Below, in pieces: positions 37,307 through 49,700 of a stretch of DNA of 64,000 bases. Position 1 is the stretch's first letter. Each line of letters starts with the position of its first letter. Source of the DNA: Pterobdella sp. o SKG-2022 (lineage: Eukaryota; Annelida; Clitellata; Hirudinida; Piscicolidae); contig OZ038320.1 in assembly GCA_964035795.1 (NCBI GenBank), forward strand, positions 3,473,896-3,537,895. Reading direction: 5' to 3'. The translations under genes and the position numbers were made by a program. Under the pieces are notes generated by a model. The model saw nothing but the letters and a program-made list of their open reading frames with translations. It made no database searches and was not told the DNA's origin.

Positions 37307-37498
37307 GTCGGTCCCTATAGCTCAATGGTTGAGCATTAGACTAATTATCTAAAGTTACCGCGTTCAATCCCGCGAGGGCCGACAATTAGCACCTGTTCCA
37401 CAGTGTGTTTTCGTTACATTAAATTTGTAGCAAGCGCTTTGATCTATAAGAAAAAGCGCTTTATAAATACCGCATTACATTACATTGCATTACATTCA
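37307..37498 (+). mobile_element. tRNA-derived SINE, full-length copy 2
   Basis: The tRNA-like head (37307-37383) has box A tagctcaatggttgagca, an anticodon-arm-like stem TTAGA/TCTAA with loop CTAATTA (AAT anticodon, as in isoleucine tRNA) and box B cgttcaatccc. The body acaattagcacctgttccac leads to agcgctttataaatac and an (ATTAC)n tail. Pol III transcription from boxes A and B is expected for an active copy. The same structure on the other strand at 52168-52337 shows it is a repeat family and not a lone tRNA gene. Confidence 0.85.
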
Positions 37499-40049
37499 TC
37501 TGATGTTTTCTTTGTAGTTTGTTGTAGGTCACAATAAAACTATTTGACTCATTATTTTTAACTTTCAAGTTTTTCATCAATCACTGTTTTGATTTAAAAA
37601 ATTTATATTTTTTATTAAAATATAGTTCAGATAACATTGCTTTACATCCACAAAACCCACGTATAAAATAATTACAATGGGAGAAAGCTCAACTAAATAT
37701 ATTGAAAGAAAGCGCAAGCAAAGACGCTTAAATTAATTTAGAAGTGACGTCGAAAATTAATTATATGCTTTCACATCAAACCTTGGGGAATAGAATTGAT
37801 TTAATAAAAAAGTGCAAAAAAAATTGAGAATATTCATTATCTTAAGTATTGAGAAGTAAAAGTACTAAAGGAGCAGGTACAAGGATATTGATTGGGACAG
37901 GTGGCAAGGTTTACTGTTTACCTCTGTAAACCCTCTTTTGTGTCATTTTCGTTCCAGTTCCAATCTTGTCTGCTTATCTTCCGAGTAGAATTGTCGGAAT
38001 TTCGGTTTTTTTTAGAACTAATAAGTAAATTCATTCATTTTTGAGCGATATCTAGTAGAATATTTTAACAAAGATGTATCTATAAAATTATTAATAATAA
38101 ACTATACCTTATGGTATTCAATATTTCCACTATATTTTTTTTGGCAGTTTTTCATATAAAAATATTTTTTCGCACCTAATTTCCAACTTTGGTGTTATTT
38201 TTATATTTCATTTTATTCCATGTTTTAGCACATTTTTGTATTGATGTTGTATTCACGTTTTCTATTTTTAATTCCATTTTTAATCAATTTTCAGGTTTTA
38301 AATTTATTTCATCGATATTAATTAGAACATTATACGTATTGATACATGTCTACAGACTTTTTCATGATGCTTTTTTGTCATTTCATCTTGCTTATTTTTT
38401 CTTCCCCATCGTAAATAAATTTTTTTCGAAATTAACTTGTAAACGCACTAGGTAAGTTAGATAGAAACTATCTTTTGAAAGGCTTAAAAAATAAATTGGT
38501 CACAAGTCGAGCGAGCTAATTAAAAAGATAAAATTAGAAGCATATTAGGACTTCATACAAATAAACAGAACAGTAATCAATATAGGATGACAAGATTATA
38601 AAGTTGACTAGAAGTTGGCGTGTCGAGAGGCAAAGTTGTTTGTAGGATGATTGAGTGGGCAGATTTGATTGAGTTTTTGCTTGATGTTTTGATTGATAAT
38701 ACACCTTTCATATTTGCCATTAACACGTTAATGCAAATTCTGTTTTAATTATTTAATAACCTAATGAGATTATTCCATTAAGCATTAAAAAGCTCCAAAG
38801 AAATTAAAAAACATCATAAAAACTATCCTCGTTATCAACCTTACACAAACCATCCACCTATTTAGCTTATATTAAAATTTCTCAATAATTAATATCTCTA
38901 TTCTACTAATAACTATTTCATCTATCTTCTCTTCCATTAATATTCTATTCCTGTCATAAGCCACTCATCTGAATATTAGAAGAAGGTTTTTCGAGTATGT
39001 GCTGTGCTGGGCCACTGTTGACGACCGTTGCCATGGAAACGTGTGTACTAAATCCCTCAAAATCATATACGCTAGTGCCATCTCTCTAAAGCAAACTTGA
39101 AGGAATTTTTTTACAGAAGAAAATAACATATAGTTTTTCAGAGAAATTTTAGTGTGTTTTAAATTGATAGTTTTTTATATTTTATATAAATGTACAAAAC
39201 AGATGAATAAATAAATGTGACTAGACTGATATGACGAGAAGTATAGCTTTTTGGTATATTGATAAACCTATAAAAAACTGCATATGATTAACGCGAAGTT
39301 TATGAAGGAAATATTTTTACTCAATTTTCTAAATTTATTATCTTTTTTTCACTAGTTTCAATTTCCCTCTATCGAAATGACTAGCTCTTTCCAACGATAA
39401 ATGGGAGTTTAGAATGGTGAAATTTAATGGCCAATCATATTTTGTGGAATGTACTAATGAAAGAGAGTTGATCTTTTATAATTACGTATAAATTATTCAT
39501 GCGTATGGTTGTGGATCTGAATAAAAGATATAGAAGTCAGGCAATAATGGCGCTCATTTGTAAGATATTCTCCTTTATAATTAAGCTTATACCAAGAATT
39601 TGTTGAAGTAATAGATTTAAATATTGGTTAAGTTGTTGTGGAGTGTATATTGGGTATGTGTATATAGATATTAGTAGCTTAGTTGTTTACTATGTTTTTG
39701 AAGAACCGTAGTTCCATGCAATAAGTCAACACCCATTTTCTGTATGTTGGCGCAATGTATCATACGCATTACTATTAAAAGGTGCTCTGAAATTTTGAAA
39801 ATCTTTTATGAATTCATGATTAAATCGAACAAGAAGCTTTCCCCAAGAGTAAAATTGAAGCCTAACACGCGTTTTGACAAATTTTTGAAAGAGTTTTGGA
39901 ATATAATTAATAAAAAGTTCGATTTTTTAAAGAATTTTTTGCTTAAATATTCAGAATAAATTTTCACAGTTCATTGAAAATTTGAACAAACGTGGTTTTT
40001 CGACAGGAAATCGATGAAAGTATGGTACGCCATTGAAAAAATTTGAATC
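37499..40049. other. Upstream region of the tetraspanin gene
   Basis: AT-rich; it includes the X-box-like site at 39027. The stretch 38990-39120 is GC-richer than its surroundings and may be a promoter. No TATA box or start site can be assigned. Confidence 0.45.
39027..39040 (+). promoter_or_regulatory. RFX X-box-like motif
   Basis: GTTGCCATGGAAAC fits the 14-base X-box consensus GTHNYYATRRNAAC at every position and is nearly a full palindrome. It lies about 1 kb upstream of the tetraspanin start codon. RFX factors use such sites in ciliated-cell genes of animals. One chance match per few windows of this size is expected, so function is not shown. Confidence 0.4.
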
Positions 40050-40736
40050 ATGGAAGAAATAAACTTACAAGACCAAAATCAATTCTCCCAACAACAAAAA
40101 GATTTCTACGAAACATCCCAACAACCACAACAACCTTACCAATACTACCAACAACACTTATACCCACCAGGCGGTTCTCAAAAGAATTCAGGTTCTCTAC
40201 AAAACCTCTCAGCCTGTCCCTCTTCTCAGAAATTCCAAAATCAGCAACATGACGACCACGATAACCTCCATGAAGAATACGACTTGAACGAAACTGAAAT
40301 CCACGATGAAGGTTCTCATGAAGGCGACCCAGCGGATGATTTGCAACTATCAAAATGCTTCAAAAACACTCTCGCATACGCTGGTAGAGGGAGAAGGATG
40401 TTTAAAATGCGTCGTGGAGGGGGTTTCAAGCGGGGAGGTATGATGAACCGAGGAATGCAAGGAAGGAAAATGTTGTATGGAAGAAGAGATTCTTCTCCTA
40501 CCATCACCATGCCCACAATGCGGGAAAGTGGTGTTATGTTAACCAATGAAGTTGACTCCGGAAAGAGAAAATGGTCATTGTCAAGAGGGGGCTCTGGTGG
40601 AAAAAATTTGAACAGTGGGAGAAGTTGTTGGAACCTGGGACTGAAAAAAAAGGCGAAGTGTTGTTTGAAAAAGTGTCGGAGGTGCCGATCTACTTGCTTC
40701 AAACTCATTCTCGTCCTCTTCAACTTCTTTTTCATG
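40050..40736 (+). CDS. Tetraspanin exon 1: extended N-terminal tail and first half of TM1
   Basis: 229 codons. The start is ATG at 40050, with an in-frame TGA six bases upstream and no earlier in-frame ATG. Residues 1-70 are rich in Gln, Tyr and Asn (QFSQQQKDF, QQPQQPYQYYQQH); 66-97 are acidic (HDDHDNLHEEYDLNETEIHD); 111-145 are basic and Gly-rich with RGG/RG (GRGRRMFKMRRGGGFKRGG); 170-215 are basic and Ser/Gly-rich, ending in a Cys/Lys cluster KCCLKKCRRCRSTC that suits palmitoylation. TM1 follows, with donor gtttgt. Tetraspanin tails are usually about 10-20 residues. Confidence 0.85.
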
Positions 40737-43700
40737 GTTTGTGGAAAATTTTTCATCAAGTGTTAAAATAGAAATTTTATTTATTTTCTAATTAGCTTTT
40801 TTCTTCCCATAATTGCATTTATAATTTTAACATTAATTTCTGGATTTTTGAGTCACAAAGTGGCATATTTAGGTTGTTATCGTGGTATCTCACTGAATTT
40901 AATAGCCTAATAGCTTTTTATTGAAACAAATGAAACACACTACTAAGCATCAAAAACTTAAAAACCCTCATGAATTTTCGCAAAATAATAAAAGCAAAAA
41001 AACTCATTTTTTTTTATACACAGGTAAAAGCTCTAATAGTAAATCTATGTAAAAGGTTCTAAAGCTCCATTCAGATAGACCGCGCGGCAAAACAAAAGAA
41101 GGGTTAAAATAATGAACTTGCTGAATAAAAGAGTCGTAAACACGTGTATAGAGACATAAAAATAATCACCAAAAATATTGATGAATGAGAGGCAAATAAA
41201 AAATCATCATTAGGAATATAAGCTTTGAAATGTGGTAGGCCTATTGAAAGACCATTGAGAAAGAAGAATGACGGTTGAGAGGTGTGTTAAAATTATAAAC
41301 TTAAAACAAGGCAGTTAGTTTTTAGAATTATTTTTTTTGCCAAACGGAACTTAAATTTTTCTAAAAAAATATTTTCTCAAACAAAACTTAAATTTTCAAG
41401 AAGTGTATTTTCTAAAAACAACGATAAACATACTAACTGACGGTGGAAAAAAGAGAAAAATATCTAGAGTGGATGACCCAAAGCTTTAAGAATTTGTGCC
41501 AAATAATTCAAAACTGCAAGTGTAAATCAAGTTTTATGAAAGAAAAAGACAGCATTCCTATAACTAAGCATGGCTATTGTTTAAAAATGATGATGGAGGT
41601 AGTTAGTTTTGTTTTTTATTGACAATGGAATAAACCATTTTTCTAAAAGTTAACACCAAGTTTAAGTATATATTTAATTGTTTTGTTTTAATTTTTTTGA
41701 TTTAGATTTTTATTTTATTTAGTTTTATTATTTCCTTTATGACGTTTATTTCAATATTTCGAAGAGAAACTGAGCGCTTCAAATCGGTCTACGATGTCAC
41801 AAAAACACCGACCATACTTCGATATTAATTTATTAGCTAGAAAAAAACATTTTAAAAAATATTTCCAGAAAATTTTTTTTTTATACACAAAATATTTTTT
41901 GTGTACCATATATTAATATTTGTTCAATCGAATTAGTATGATATGTTTTTTGCATAAATCATGTGTAAAAATCCTTTCTAAATAGTCTGCAGAACTTTAA
42001 AAACATCTCTTGTTTATATGATTTCAAAACTTTTTTTGAGTACTTTCCAAGTAAATTTGAAATCTAATTACACAATTATAAATGATTTTTCTTGAATAGT
42101 ATCACTTCTGTTTTGATTAAAAACAGAATCAATACGATAAATTCAAGATAGAAATGTGTTCAATAAAGGAAAAATACTGGCTATCTATCTTACAAGACTC
42201 AACCAAGCGTGTCTTTCTCAAAATTCCTTCTTATTAAAAATTATATTTATATTCCTACTTGACCAAATAAATTTTTCATTTTTGATAGAATTATTTTTTT
42301 TACCTGTTTTTCCTTGTTTTATAATTCAATAGTTATTCTTTTATTTGAAATCTTAGAAGTTATTTTTTTTCACTGTTGTTGTAGTTGCTTTCATTGATTG
42401 GTATTATTGACAAGCATTTTCTGTTTGAGTGGCCAGACACAAAAGAAGCGTTCATGAAATTAAAATACATATACACCTTGTTAATAAAGCAACTTTGAAG
42501 AATAATTAAAGAAATAAACTAGTTCAAAAGACAATAATAAATTTATGCATTATTCCATGAAAATGACAAAAAAACCGTGAAACGTTTAACTGTAAAGTTC
42601 AAATACTTCTCGAATATGAAGTATAAATTCATAAATCTGAAAACAAGTAATTAGCAAAAAGAAATAAAGAATATATAGAAAACCATCTTTTTATAAATAT
42701 TTTATTAGAAAGAAAAATATTTCGGTTTAGAATATTTTTATGTAAAAATTATAATTAGAATAAATGGAATTTTCATTGAAAAAATACTAAAAGCAATTTT
42801 TTTACTCAACAAACGGTTTTTTTGTCTACAAATTCATTTCAAACAAGTATAATTTCAAATCGATTCTCGATTGATATCGGCACAAAAAAAATAATTGAAA
42901 AATAGAATGAACAAATAAAACTGAAAAAAAATAAAAAATTTTATTCATATTTTTGGTTTTTGGCACTTGTAAAAAATATCAAAATGTTAATTGAAATTAT
43001 CGATTCAAAAGTTAAAAGAATGGAATTTCATCACAGAATTAACATTGGAGTTTCCAATTTGAATCGTTCACTTGGAAAATTTTAAATCAGTTTAAAAACT
43101 CGAAATCTCTCTTCCTGAATTTAATTAAGTTCAAATTATCAACATAACGCATTTAATTGTTTTTATATAAAAAAACGAATTGTTAACTAAAAACTGATTG
43201 TACTTTGTACTTTGATTATACAAAAATGATGTATTTAAGAAAAAAAAATTTTTTTTTAAATAGAAATATGCCGATCATTTGATCGTCTCTATCCGCGGTT
43301 TTGGTTGCGCAATTGATTGGTTTCACAGGGCGCTACTTGATATGGACTACTAATTGTTGGCCCACTGGAATTGAGCTCAGTATCTTCAGATAATTAGTCT
43401 AATGCTTAACCACTGAGCTATAGGGGCCGAGCTGTAGAGGAGAATTTAAAGAAATGCAGAATTTTTTCCAAATTCATGTTTATGCATAAGTAAAACCTTA
43501 TGCTTAGAAAAAAACTAAAAATAATATTATTCCATTAATTTTTTCAGTTTGAGTAAAATTTACATTTATAAATTTGAAAAATATGAAGTTTTAAAATTTT
43601 AATATTTTAGTTTTTTGGAAACCAATGAATGTTGTTTAAATAAGTTTTTTGAACTCATTTTTAAAATCTTTTCTAGAGCATTTATTTTATCATTCGAATT

Positions 43701-46700
43701 TTGTAAAACGATTTTAATTCTCAATTAAAATTTTATTTTTTAATTTTATTAAAACCATATTAAATTTTTTCAATTTTTCATATAAAATGTTTTTAATACT
43801 CAATTTAGATTTAATTCTTAGATGTGCATGAATACACTCAATCTTTTGAAATTTTTGTTAATTTTTCTATGCATAAAAGCTCTATCATTTAATTTTGGTA
43901 CTTTTCAAAAGCAACAAAGAAGCTCAAAAAAATTTATTTTTTTTCAATTTCTCAGTTGCTTTGCCTTCTGTGATAGCAAACAATAGACAAAGATTGAAAA
44001 ATTTGTATAAAAAAGTAAAAATTATACTTTATTTAATATTTTAAAAAATTAGTCTATTTCCATTTCTAATTGGTTGAAAACGAAAATGATGATTGAATAT
44101 AGATAGATATATTATTGCATGAATTTTTGGGAAAACTTCGCATATCTTTTTACCCGATAAGTGTGATGATACGGAAGATTGATCACTCTTATGCCTCTAA
44201 TAACTTCTACTACTTCTGAATACGTCTGAATTCAAAAAATAATGCATATATGCACAGAATTGAATATCTCAATTTAAAAACTTTATTTAGCGGGTTGGAA
44301 AAATGGAATACAATTAACTAATCAGTTTCAGTGAATTAAATTTTTGTATAGGATTTTCATACATTTAACTAAATTATTAATTAAAATTTGAATCAACACT
44401 TTTGCATAATTATTAAAAAAAACATTAATATTTGTTTTTTATCACTTTATAACGTGAGCCCTACAAACTGAAGCTTTGTACCATGATGAATTAATTAACC
44501 TCCAGGGTATATATTGTTTAAATGTTCAATATATATGATTTTATTACAAGAATCAACATAGGTTCATAACACTTGGTGATTGTGTTCATTATATTTAAGT
44601 GGCACTATTCATTTGATAGCTGAAGTAATGTTGGACAGAAGCTCTCAGAGCTTATTCACCTGGCATCCCAATCAAATAGAATTGCGATGATGAACTTCGT
44701 AATCTTTGACATTTATAGGCCATCACACAAACCAAAAAACCTTTAAAGGCAGCTTTTTTTGTTGATGATTTTGTTATATATGCCGTCAATGAGAAGGTGC
44801 AACTAGACATTCACTAGCTTTCATCCGCTTGGCACAACATTGGATTGACCAATAATATCAAGAACTCAAAAAGTGATGTTCAAGCTTCTCACAAAAAATG
44901 CATGCAATCAGTTTCATATTAAACACAAAAACAAAAAACTCTAGAAATCTTTCTTTATTTTTATAGTCCTCTATCTCTCTAGTAAAACTAGTCACATAAT
45001 CATAAACTAAATTTCCTAAACTATTAATGAATATTAAAAATTAGAAATAACATTTCTAATCAAGACAAATTTTTCAACGCAAAGAAAACCAATTTTATTG
45101 GACTGTTGTTTTGACTTCACTATTATATGGCTAGGATTCACAATGGATGACTTTATAAAACATAAAGATGAAACCCTTCAAAAGACATAAGACGTAAAGC
45201 TGGATATCTAGTAGTCCTAACTCACTGCTGGTGGAATTTGCAGAGAAGTATTTTTCCCCTATTGGTCTTTTTATTCGCCTGAGACGCATTTCTTATTTTT
45301 CGCCTTTTTTGTTCTCGTGGTCAAATTTTAACAGTGAATGTAAAACAAAACCTAACTCATAAATTGATATAAATTTAAAAACACTTATTAAGTTTCTTCT
45401 AAACGTATATTTCATTGTTAAATTTGTCGAAAAAAAATTATATTAAAAATGTTTTTGTAGCTAGTTTTTCATTTTAACAAAAAAAATCACTATGTTTAAT
45501 GAACTGGTTCACAAAAGAAAATGTCATTAGAGTTGAAAACCTATTTTTTTTCAAAAAAATTTATATTTAAATTAGGAAATTCAATCAGCATTCAACAATA
45601 ACCTATATTGTTTTCCTTTATTCTTATGCTCTAGACAGATATTAAAGCAAGCTCAGACTGATGATGATGATAATAATGATGACGACTCTTGCCATACTTT
45701 CCATTATAACTTTAATACTTCTCACAAAACTTCTGGATAATATTTTAATCTAAGTGTTGATTGTGCGCTATGAATGAATAAAAGTATTATAAGAATTCGA
45801 ATAGTGAAGATGGATTACAATACTAACAACGCCAATAATTTCAAATGGTAATGATGACTGTAAAAGGGAAATTAAATGAATTTATCGAGTTTCCAATGCA
45901 GAAATTATTCAAATACTTTTGAGGCATTTATGCATATTCATGCTTAGCAGCAGTAGGATTAATGGAGAATTTTGAGAATTAAAGATGAAAAAAAAAATTA
46001 TGATGTATAATAAGTAGAAAATTATTTCATATATAGAAATAAATTTAAATAAATATCTATTATTATTATTATCAAAATTTTTATAGAGCACAGCTATCAG
46101 TTCAAGATTGCTTCAGAGGCGCTCAAGGTTTGTAAGAGGTTATGACTGTAGATGTTTATGGTATAAGTGAGTTTTCAAAAGTTTGCGAGAGTTCATGAGA
46201 GAAGGCGATGAGCGCAAGTTAAAAGGAAGTGAAATTCCACAGACGTGGAGCCTGGTGAGAAAAAGAGCGACTAGTAAACAAACCTGAAGAAACAGGTTGA
46301 TGAAGCTGAAAACCAGAGTGCAAGAATCTGAGTGGTTGACGTGTGTGTCTGATTGACAAAAGATCAAGAAGATAAGCAGGTTGTTCAAGCTTAAGAGTGC
46401 ATGCAATGAGCCAAAGTAATTTAAACTTGCATCTTTGGGAGACAGGTAACCAGTGCAAACGATCAAGACAGTAGCTGGAAAAGCTGAAATAATCAGCTTG
46501 AAGAACCGTCTCGGCCGCGTGGTTTTGGAGGGCTTGAAGTTTGCATAAAAGATAGTTTGGCTGCCCACAAAGAAGAGAATTACAGTAGTCCAATCTGGAA
46601 AGAACTAGTGAGATAAAGAGGGCATTAGCAGTGGAAAAAGGTAAGAATTTGCGTAATTGTTTTATGGCAAAGATCTGGAAATTGGAAAATTGGATTATTT

Positions 46701-49700
46701 GAGAAATAAAGTGAGCAAAGTTCAAATTTGAATCTAAGGTGACACTTAAGATTTTGAGGAAGTATAGTGCCGTCGAGAGTTACCACAGAAGGGAGATTGT
46801 ATTTTGCTAAAAGACGAGAGCTGCCGACAAACATCACCTCACTCTTAGTGGGGTTTTGTTTCAGTTGGCTTTGGGAAAACCAGGAGTTTAGAGCGGAAAG
46901 ACAACTGGATAATTTATGGAGAGTAGGGCTAGGATCTGGGTGAAAGACTCCGGTGAAAGAGTGATGTCATCAGCGAACTGGTGAAAAAGCAAGTCGTGCT
47001 GTACAATAATGCTACACATGGGTGATATATAAAGAGAGAAGAGGATTGGTCCTAGATCGGAGCTCTGCGGCACGCCTGAGTTGAGTGATGTAAGAGAAGA
47101 AGAAAAATTGTCCATTTTAACGAACTGAGAACTTTGAGAGAGGTAAGAGCAAAACCAAGAAAGACCGAGATCAGAAATATTGAAGTGTCTATTTAAAATA
47201 TCAATTAAGATATTGTGATCAAGAGTGTCAAAAGCAGCGAAACCAAAACGGCCGCATGTCCAGTAGCGCAGATGTTGCGAAGACTGTCAGTGATGCGTAA
47301 GAGTGTGGTTTCTGTTGAGTGGTGCTTGCGATATGGATTGGAAAGGATTAAAATTAGGAGATGATGAAACGTGAGAAGTTATTCTGGAATGAACGAGTCT
47401 TCGATAATTTTTGAAATGGTGCTCAAGTTAGAAATAGGGCGGTAGTTCGAAGGAATAGCAGGGTCCAAATTGCCATTCTTAAGCAAAGGGAAAACTTGTG
47501 CTGTTTTAAAGGAGGCGGGAAATATTGCTTGTGAAAAAGACAAGTTGGTAAGTTTGGAAATTATTGGAGCAAAGAGGTGAGAAAAGCGTTTTAAAGTGGA
47601 TGTGGGATTAAGTCTAATGGAGAAGATTTGTTGGGTAGAGAGCGAATTAGCCTACTCACTTCTTCAATACTGACAAATAAAAAATAAGAGAGTGGTGTAT
47701 GATTGTCTGGTAGAATAGGGTCTGTGCAGCGCGAAATGGACGTTGGCAAAGATTTGTGAATAAAAGCGATTTTCTCTTTAAAAAAGCTACTAAAAGTATT
47801 CACAAGATTGATAGATTCTGAAAAGATGCGTAGCGGAAAAGGAGGGGATCTATGTAGGATGGAGTTGGCAGTTTTCCAAATAACTTTCGAGTTTGGTTTG
47901 ACAGATGCAAGCATGTTTTTAAAATAATCAGCACGGGATTTAAAGCTGAGAGCGCGAGCAGTCTTACGAGATTCCTTGAGGGCAGCATGAAAACTGGCTG
48001 GAACAGGCTTGGATGACCATAACAATAAAGAAATTTTTCTCTCAAATTTTAGTCTTTTTCTTTTAGCGGCAATGGCGTCAGTGGATAGCTTGTAATGGGA
48101 GTGACTGCTGGGGCGAAAGATGTGGGTGCGAAAAGGGGCATGGTGGTCGATAAGTGATTGAAAAGAGTTGTTCATTTTTGTAAGAAACTCTTTAACTGGA
48201 ACATCAGAAAGGTTAGTTAGTGTATTATGGATAGGTCTGAGATCTTTCTCGAAGACAGCATCATCAAAGTTTTCAAAGGAGCGGGAAATTAAAATGCGAG
48301 GGGGAAGGGGAGGAGGAGCGAGGTTGAGACTGCATAAAATAAGATAGTGATCGGAGTCAAAAGTTTCTCTGCCGATTTTTTGTATGAGATGACTGTTAGG
48401 TTTTGAAGTAATGATGAGGTCAAGGATGTTACCAAGTCTGTGGGTGGGGAAGTCTATGTGCTGGACCAGCTCGCGTTCACGTAAAAGAGCACTAAGCGGG
48501 TTGTCATAAGACGTACAATTTGGGGTGTTGAAATCACCAGCCAATATAAAATTTGAAGAAAAAGAATAAAGGAAATAGAGATGAGAGCTCGCAGATAAAA
48601 TTGCCGGTGTTTGGAGGACGGTAGATCAGCGATAGAAACAAACAGTGTGACGGAAAAGACACTTTGGCTGTCAATGATTCAAAAAAAGAGTGGGACGGGG
48701 ATTTAATGGCATCCAATCTAATGGAGTGTCTGGAAATTACAGAAATACCTCCACCTCGTTTACCAGTGGGTCGGTGAGAGTGCAAGACATGAAAGCCATG
48801 AGGCACAATGTCATATTTTGTGACATTGTCTGTGTTTTCAGAAATCCAAGTTTCCGTCAAAGCAATAATGTCAAGTTTAAGAGAGAGGATAGTATCGAGT
48901 ATAATAGAAGATTTACTACGAGTAGACCTAGGATTGAGAAGAGCGAATTTAGTAGACAAAGGTACATTATGGACTTTAGGATGAGAGGCTGACCGTCATT
49001 CCCAAGCCGTACGTCCCATTTTGAGTCGCACTTGTTGTCTATAAAGGGGACAAGCGGAGGATGTTGTGACGTGGTCATGGCAAGAGCGCTTTGATTAAAA
49101 GCAGGAAACACAAAAGGAAGGAGAGGTTTTAGGTCAGTTGTCAGACAAATGGTCTTTGCCGCAGTACTCACATACTCTAGGATTTTGGCACTTAGATATG
49201 TTATGACCATAAGTCTGACAATTCAGACATCTAGTTGGATGGATGCAAAAGTGGAAAGGGAATCTACCAAAAGAGAGATGTACATTCTTGGACTTGTTCA
49301 GCATGGGGAAAACATTGCTTGGAACTTGGATAAGCCAATTACGAGTAGGAGGGTTTCGTGCGTTGGGCCTGTGCCTAAAAGCACGGAAAGCGCTGGGATC
49401 AGCAGATGGAAGTAGGAGATTGAAAGAGGTTTCAAGTTGCCCATTAGTAACCCATGTCAGTAGACCCAAGACGGTGATTGTTGGATTCAATAGAACAGGG
49501 TCGTGGAGGCGTATGTTGGGAAGGAAAGAAAGGAAAAGTTTGGCATCCTTGAGTGAACCAGCAGAGTCAGCTTTCCAGACAACAGCATCAGTAGACTCTC
49601 GAACATGCTTAGAAAAAGATTTAAAGGCTTGTTGTGAAAATTTGATGGACGAAACCAATCTCTTGCACAATTCACTAGGAGTCTCATCTGTGGTTGAGAT

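Noticed and set aside
37307..37383. A lone functional tRNA-Ile gene
   Set aside because: The same head with the same body and ATTAC tail occurs elsewhere in the window, so it is a SINE; the stems also carry mismatches.
40316..40759. 147-codon minus-strand ORF opposite tetraspanin exon 1
   Set aside because: The + frame explains the region and leads into a family TM1 with a correct donor; the minus frame has no recognisable domain.
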